From NCBI RefSeq assembly GCF_042453785.1, contig NC_091668.1, positions 1,805,501-1,869,500 on the forward strand: a DNA stretch of 64,000 bases, in the 5' to 3' direction. The notes beneath the pieces are model-generated. The model saw only the letters and a program-made list of their open reading frames with translations. It was not told the origin of the DNA and searched no databases. Of this stretch, positions 59,401 through 64,000 are shown piece by piece. A program made the position numbers and the translations under genes. The stretch is from Malus domestica. Taxonomy: Eukaryota > Streptophyta > Magnoliopsida > Rosales > Rosaceae. Within the stretch, counting starts at the first letter, position 1. Each line of letters begins with the position of its first letter.

Positions 59401-62400
59401 ATACAATGCGTGTGCAAGGATTTATCAAGAATTGTCCAGTTACAATCCTCATTGATTCGGGTAGCTCTCACAACTTTATTGATCTGAGTTTGGTTAAGAG
59501 AATGAAGTATACGTTGGATACGGGCCATATATTCAATGTTAAAATTGCTGATGGTGGACGAGTAGCTACCAAAGGAGTCCTGAACCAAGTTTTTGTCAAG
59601 ATTCAACAATTCAGTTGCGTAATTGATTTGTATGCTATGCCATTAGGGGGCTGCGATATCGTCCTTGGAGTACAGTGGTTGAGAACACTTGGTCCAATTC
59701 TGTGGGATTTCGACAAGATGTACATGAAATTTTCCAAGGGTTCTCAAACATTTTGCATTTCCAGTCATAGTTCTTCTTTGAACTAGATTGAGGATAATCT
59801 AGCAGCTGATGCACTATCCAGGAATCCTGCGAGTACTGAATTGGCTGCATTGGAATTCTTAGATCCTGTTGAATGTTTGGCAATTTCATACCTTTATTCT
59901 CAGTGAATGGACGAACTGCGAAGACATGTGGAGAAGGATCCTTGGATACTGCACAAAATCCAGGAGGTCTTCAACAACCCTGCAGCTACGGATATTGTGG
60001 GAAATCTCAGATATCAATTGGATAATGAGTTTTTGAAGTTCAAGCACAGAATTGTTATAAGTCCTCAAAGTTGTTGGCGAGACAAAATTTTTGGGGAACA
60101 TCATTTGAGTCCTATTGCTGGCCATGAAGGCTTTCTCAAAACATACAAGCAGATCTCTAGATCTTTTTACTGGGAAGGTATGAAGAAATACATTAAAGAC
60201 ATGGTGTCTAGTTGCTCCATTTGTCAACAGAACAAGTATGAGACAATTTCACCTCCTGGATTACTCCAACCACTTCCTATTCCTACTAAAATTTGGGCTG
60301 ACATTTCTATGGATTTCATTGTGGGATTGCCTCCTTGTAAAGGGAAAACTGTAATATGGGTGGTGATTGATCGTTTATCTAAGTATGCTCACTTCTTGGC
60401 TATTGCTCATCCTTATTCTGCCACTATGATTGCTCAACTGTTTGTGGATCACATATTCAAATTGCATGGGATGCCTAATTCTATTATTAGTGATAGAGAT
60501 CCGGTCTTCATGAGCAAATTTTGGAAGGAGTTTTTCACGATTCAAGGCTCTAAATTATGTTTTAGCTCGAGCTACCATCCTCAAACAGATGGACAAACTG
60601 AGGTTCTCAATAGATGCCTTGAGACATATTTGAGATGTTTCTGCAGTCTACAACCAAGAAGATGGGCTATATGGTTGTCTTGGGCGAAATGGAGTTATAA
60701 CACAGGATATCACACTGCTACAAAGATGACTCCATATGAAATCGTTTATGGCCAGCCACCTCCACTTGTCTCATTTTATGAAAGTGGCACCACTAAGGTT
60801 GCTTCAGTTGATCAAGCTTTACAAGAACGAAATCGAGTGTTAGCCGTATTGAAAGCTAATTTGCAGGCTGCCCAAAATCGGATGAAGGTTCAAAGTGATA
60901 AAAAGTGAACTGAGAGGGTTTTTGAGGTGGGAGATTGGGTGTACCTCCGACTTGTCCCTTATCAATTCATGTCCTTATCCTCTCACTCAGTTCACAAACT
61001 GCAGCCCCGTTTTTATAGGCCTTTCGAAATTTTGGCAAAGCTGGGACCAGTGGCATATAAGTTGAAATTACCGGAGACTTCAAAACTCCATCCTGTTTTC
61101 CATGTTTCTTGTCTCAAAAAGCATCTGGGTGATCACGTGCAACCTTCTGTGCACCTACCGGTTATCACTGAATCTGGCATATTACAGGATGTCCCAACGG
61201 CTATTTTGGATAGACGACTGATGAAGAAGGGTCACACTGCTGTTTCAGAAGTACTAGTGCAATGGCAGAATCACACCACAGAAGATGCTACGTGGGAGAA
61301 CTACCATGAACTCAAATCCAAATTTCCAGATATTGTACATTTGTAAAGCTCTGTGTAATCCTTTCTCAAAATGTACGCACTGTGTTACACTTTTAAGTTC
61401 AGTTTGAAGGGGGGGTATTGTTAGGATGTCAAGTGGCACCATCTAGGTTGTCCAAGTGTACGGCCAAGATGGATAACTATCTGATAAGATTGTTAGAATT
61501 GTTGTTAGAATTGGGTGGAAGTGTAATCAGTTAGACAGTTAGGGAGACTGCTTGCACAGCAGGTGGGAGTTAGTATATAAGGAGAGAGTTGTAAGAAGAA
61601 GGTTGGTTGTTGTTTTGTTGTTAAATGTAATACTGAGGAATTGTATACAATATATGAGGAAGTAGAGTTTGGGTCTTAACACTAATACCCTTTTCAAGTG
61701 TTTTCTCAATCTAATTATTTTCCATTCCAGGCCAGCCTTATTTTTCTCTTCATCCCTCTTATAAAAGTGCAGTCTTCACTTCCCCTTCTCATTTTATCAA
61801 CTTTTCTTTGGCTTTAAGTTATATTTTAAAAAATATTCTTGGTACTCTTTACCTCATATTTGAGTTCCTGGGTTTGTACAACATTTTTAGTTCTCTTTAT
61901 TGAAATTAGGGTCTTTTAATTTTTATGCAAATTACTTCAATCTCTCATGTTTTGAGTTCAAATTTTCTATGTATGTGAGAGAGTCCCCTACACAAGAAAT
62001 ATTTGCTCGGGCACTGCTCTTCAGTCCTCAAAAAATAAATATAAAAAAGGCCCAAAATATCTCATAATTGGGCTTTATATTTATCTTTATGGGCTTCTAC
62101 GCCTAAATTTTCAAAACCTAACCAGGCTCTAACTGTATGATTCAGGCTAGAAAGAAAATCATGGGAATAATTGGGGATGCAATGAGTGAAAGGAGAAAAG
62201 GGTTAGAAGTTAAGAGTGAAGATCTTTTACAGCGGCTTTTGACAGAGGATGAAAAAGCATGTGGTGAAACAGGCACTACTGCCCGGCAGCTAACAGATGA
62301 AGAGATAAAAGACAATATATTAACCATGATCATTGCAGGTCAGGATACAACAGCCAGTGCAATGACATGGATGATCAAATTCTTAGACGAGAACCCAGAA

Positions 62401-63719
62401 GTGCTTCCCACTCTTATGGTAAGTCAGAGTTAAAGCTTCGCTTTCTCTTATTAATTTTGTTTATAGTTGTATTATTGAATAATATGCCACTTTTTTTTGT
62501 TGATTGAAACAGAAAGAACAACTTGACTTGGCGAGAAAAACTTCTTCAAAGTCATTTCTAACACTGGAGAGCATTAACGACATGCCGTATGCTGCTAAGG
62601 TACTATTAATCAACAAAACTCACTTCACTTTTGACATTTGTGTTATTTAACAAACCTAGAAACAACTTTCTTGAAGACTTTTTTTTTTTTTGTTCTTTTA
62701 TCAATAACTATCGTCTACAAGAGACTACACATGTGGACCTCTTTAGAGTGGAGACTAATGGCAATTGATCAGATGGTCCTATGCCCGTTCTTGAAGACTC
62801 GCAACTCTTAAAAACAACATGTTTCTTGACATACTTCGTTTATTAATTGATTGAACAAATGAGTTGGGTGTGTCAATTAGGTGGTAAAAGAATCCCTAAG
62901 GTTGGCTTCTGTCGTGCCATGGTTTCCAAGACTAGCTCTCGAGGACTGCGAGATGGAAGGTTTGAGCTCTGAACAAAATATGTTTGTTTCATTTATTTTC
63001 CCTCTCTGTCTGTCTGTGTATGCAACTTGTTGATTGATTTTTGTTTCTGTGGGTGCATTAGGATTTAAGATCAAGAGAGGGTGGAATGTGAACGTTGATG
63101 CTAAATCAGTACACCTTGATCCTACGGTCTACACTGATCCCAACAAGTTCAATCCGTCTAGGTTTGACGTACGTATGCATGGATATAATTCACCTCATTC
63201 AATTAATTTCTTGTTAAAATTAAGTTAAAACATGCGTACATGATTAAAAGTTGCAACTCACGGAATTCGACTTTGTGATAAACCGCATGCATGCATGCAG
63301 GATGAGTCAAAAGTACCATACAGCTTCTTAGCTTTTGGGATGGGAGGGAGGACATGCCTGGGGATGAACATGGCCAAGGCCATGATGCTGGTCTTTCTCC
63401 ACCGCCTCACCACTACTTACAGGTCGCATCTCACTTTTTTTTCTCTTCTTTTTTGATATCGATCATTGAATTTGAGGCCAGGGTTTCAAGCTAGAATTCA
63501 GTAATTAATCAACGTGGAATGCCAAAATTCATAATTATATTGACAAATATAGATGATTATTTACAAACTCTTAACTGATGTAAAACCTTATCCAGGTGGA
63601 AGGTGATTGACGCAGACTCCAGTATTGAAAAATGGGGGCTCTTCTCAAAATTAAAAAGTGGTTGTCCGGTAACCGTGACCTGTATCGCTGAGAATTATAC
63701 CCCCAGATATCAGCAATAA
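56462..63719 (+). CDS. Cytochrome P450, CYP722-like (CYP85 clan)
   Basis: Nine exons: 56462-56712, 56975-57296, 57715-57864, 62146-62418, 62513-62599, 62881-62959, 63062-63168, 63301-63422 and 63596-63719. They join in frame to 504 residues. An N-terminal anchor (about 13-34) is followed by the hinge PPGSRGLPFIGET. Diagnostic P450 motifs are the oxygen-binding I-helix AGQDTT (305-310), ExxR as ESLR (365-368) and the heme loop FGMGGRTCLG with Cys442. The N-terminal half (GLPFIGETLKFMASINSGKG, HQHHKLIRG) best matches CYP722A as I recall it, a family related to ABA 8'-hydroxylases, with CYP722C members acting in strigolactone synthesis. The exact substrate is unknown. Intron 3 (57865-62145) is 4.3 kb because a chromovirus sits in it. 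All splice sites are GT-AG, so the gene may still be functional. Confidence 0.92.
58338..59786 (+). pseudogene. Retroelement gag-protease with an in-frame stop
   Basis: Starts MDTRLSDLETTIEDLRSEL (coiled coil), then a Ty3-type gag (FPRFVDGDDPLGW, FHMEGEALQWF), the zinc knuckle CFHCKEKYGRGHMC and the aspartic protease DSGSSHNFIDLS. TGA at 58575-58577 interrupts the frame just before PPFLRMDFPRF; a CGA arginine codon there is the likely origin. The frame ends with TAG at 59784-59786, where the deletion of reverse transcriptase begins. Confidence 0.85.
59787..59906 (+). pseudogene. Remnant of the RNase H C-terminus
   Basis: Read in the same frame as gag, IEDNLAADALSRNPAST matches the end of the Ty3 RNase H/linker (pattern NxxADALSR). 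It closes with TGA at 59904-59906. The several hundred codons expected upstream are absent. Confidence 0.75.
59907..60908 (+). pseudogene. Retroelement integrase
   Basis: Zinc-binding HHCC region (GEHHLSPIAGHEGF... CSICQQNK), then the integrase core with D in WADISMDFIVGLP, D in ISDRDPVF and the glutamate in YHPQTDGQTEVLNR. TGA at 60906-60908 interrupts the polyprotein before TERVFEVGDWVYLR, again consistent with decay of CGA. The core motifs are intact. Confidence 0.88.
60909..61346 (+). CDS. Chromovirus integrase C-terminus with chromodomain
   Basis: In the same frame as the integrase: VGDWVYLRLVPYQ and LHPVFHVSCLKKHLGD, followed by a chromodomain (VLVQWQNHTTEDATWENYHE). Chromodomains of this kind direct integration of chromoviruses to particular chromatin. 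The stop is shortly before the polypurine tract. Confidence 0.85.
   Translation, partial: TERVFEVGDWVYLRLVPYQFMSLSSHSVHKLQPRFYRPFEILAKLGPVAYKLKLPETSKLHPVFHVSCLKKHLGDHVQPSVHLPVITESGILQDVPTAILDRRLMKKGHTAVSEVLVQWQNHTTEDATWENYHELKSKFPDIVHL
61687..62145. other. Rest of P450 intron 3
   Basis: AT-rich intron sequence with no other feature seen, ending in the acceptor ATTCAG before exon 4. Confidence 0.5.
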
Positions 63720-63881
63720 GATGCCTAGCTGATTCCATGTCGATTAAAATCTCAAGGTCCAGACTTTTTCTGCTTGTTGAATGTTGGGTAGTTAGCTTAA
63801 CACTGTATTTAAAATTACCATTAGGAACATATTCAGCTTTAATGTATAAGAATATTCAAGATGAAGGCATCGTTTCAATAT

Positions 63882-63937
<56 letters not shown>

Positions 63938-64000
63938 CAATTCAACTTGATTCATGGAGCAAAAGCTCAACCCATTTGGAATTGGACACAGTAATAAAAC
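63720..64000. other. P450 3' UTR/flank with a TA microsatellite
   Basis: A TA dinucleotide run spans about 63882-63934. No other feature is visible before the window ends. Confidence 0.6.

Larger units (their letters stand above)
58004..61681 (+). mobile_element. Ty3/gypsy chromovirus lacking reverse transcriptase
   Basis: Two LTRs of 263 bp (58004-58266 and 61419-61681) differ at three positions by my reading, with ends TGTTAGGATG and GGGTCTTAACA. The target duplication is CTAAT (57999-58003 and 61682-61686). TGGTATCAACC after the left LTR is the primer-binding site, and GAAGGGGGGG before the right LTR is the polypurine tract. Internally it encodes gag, protease, integrase and a chromodomain in one frame, but reverse transcriptase and most of RNase H are missing. 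It is inserted in the same orientation as the P450 gene. Confidence 0.93.

Noticed and set aside
1-64000. CRISPR arrays, bacterial operons, integrated virus genomes, rRNA genes
   Set aside because: No regularly spaced short repeats with unique spacers, no ribosomal sequence, and no viral gene set were seen; the only reverse-transcribing element with coding capacity is the chromovirus.

Overview
The window looks like nuclear DNA of a dicot plant: spliced genes with GT-AG introns, AT-rich spacers, and plant TRIMs, SINEs, foldback elements and a chromovirus. Several repeat families resemble those I know from apple and pear, so Rosaceae (Maleae) is my best guess, but this is inference from memory and not a search result. 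Exon boundaries below were read by hand from splice sites and frame continuity.

Left part (1-7.3 kb, + strand): the 3' end of a bifunctional-nuclease BBD-type gene, then a complete 14-exon SFH-type Sec14/nodulin lipid-transfer protein gene. From 7.2 to 22.2 kb lies a large direct segmental duplication (block A about 7247-12950, block B about 14827-22195). Each block holds the last exon of the SFH gene, a BCS1/ASD-type AAA-ATPase gene (- strand), and a small gene encoding only the domain that precedes the ATPase. Both AAA copies are broken, in different ways: A by a 56-bp deletion between 8-bp repeats, B by two insertions, an inverted 81-bp gene piece and a nonsense change. The small gene is open in B (201 aa with a C-terminal membrane anchor) and truncated in A.

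Middle part (22-42 kb): a repeat-rich spacer, a small HIPP-like metallochaperone gene (- strand), a complete 7-exon inositol-pentakisphosphate 2-kinase gene (IPK1, - strand), then two very short TRIM retroelements, a solo LTR, a copia LTR with its primer-binding site, and SINEs.

Right part (35-56 kb): a SABATH methyltransferase cluster closest to jasmonate methyltransferase, with one 5'-truncated pseudogene and two intact three-exon genes, separated by foldback elements. Last (56-64 kb): a complete 9-exon CYP722-like P450 gene whose third intron carries a 3.7-kb chromovirus with near-identical LTRs but no reverse transcriptase.

A recurring theme is the foldback elements: at least eight long-inverted-repeat elements from 0.2 to 2.9 kb, most flanked by 9-10 bp target-site duplications, as expected for Mutator-type transposition. 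One is nested in another, and one carries single-copy DNA in its loop. No prokaryote-type system, CRISPR array or viral genome is present. The most unusual gene-level candidate is the ATPase-less, tail-anchored relative of the AAA-ATPases beside its parent-type genes.
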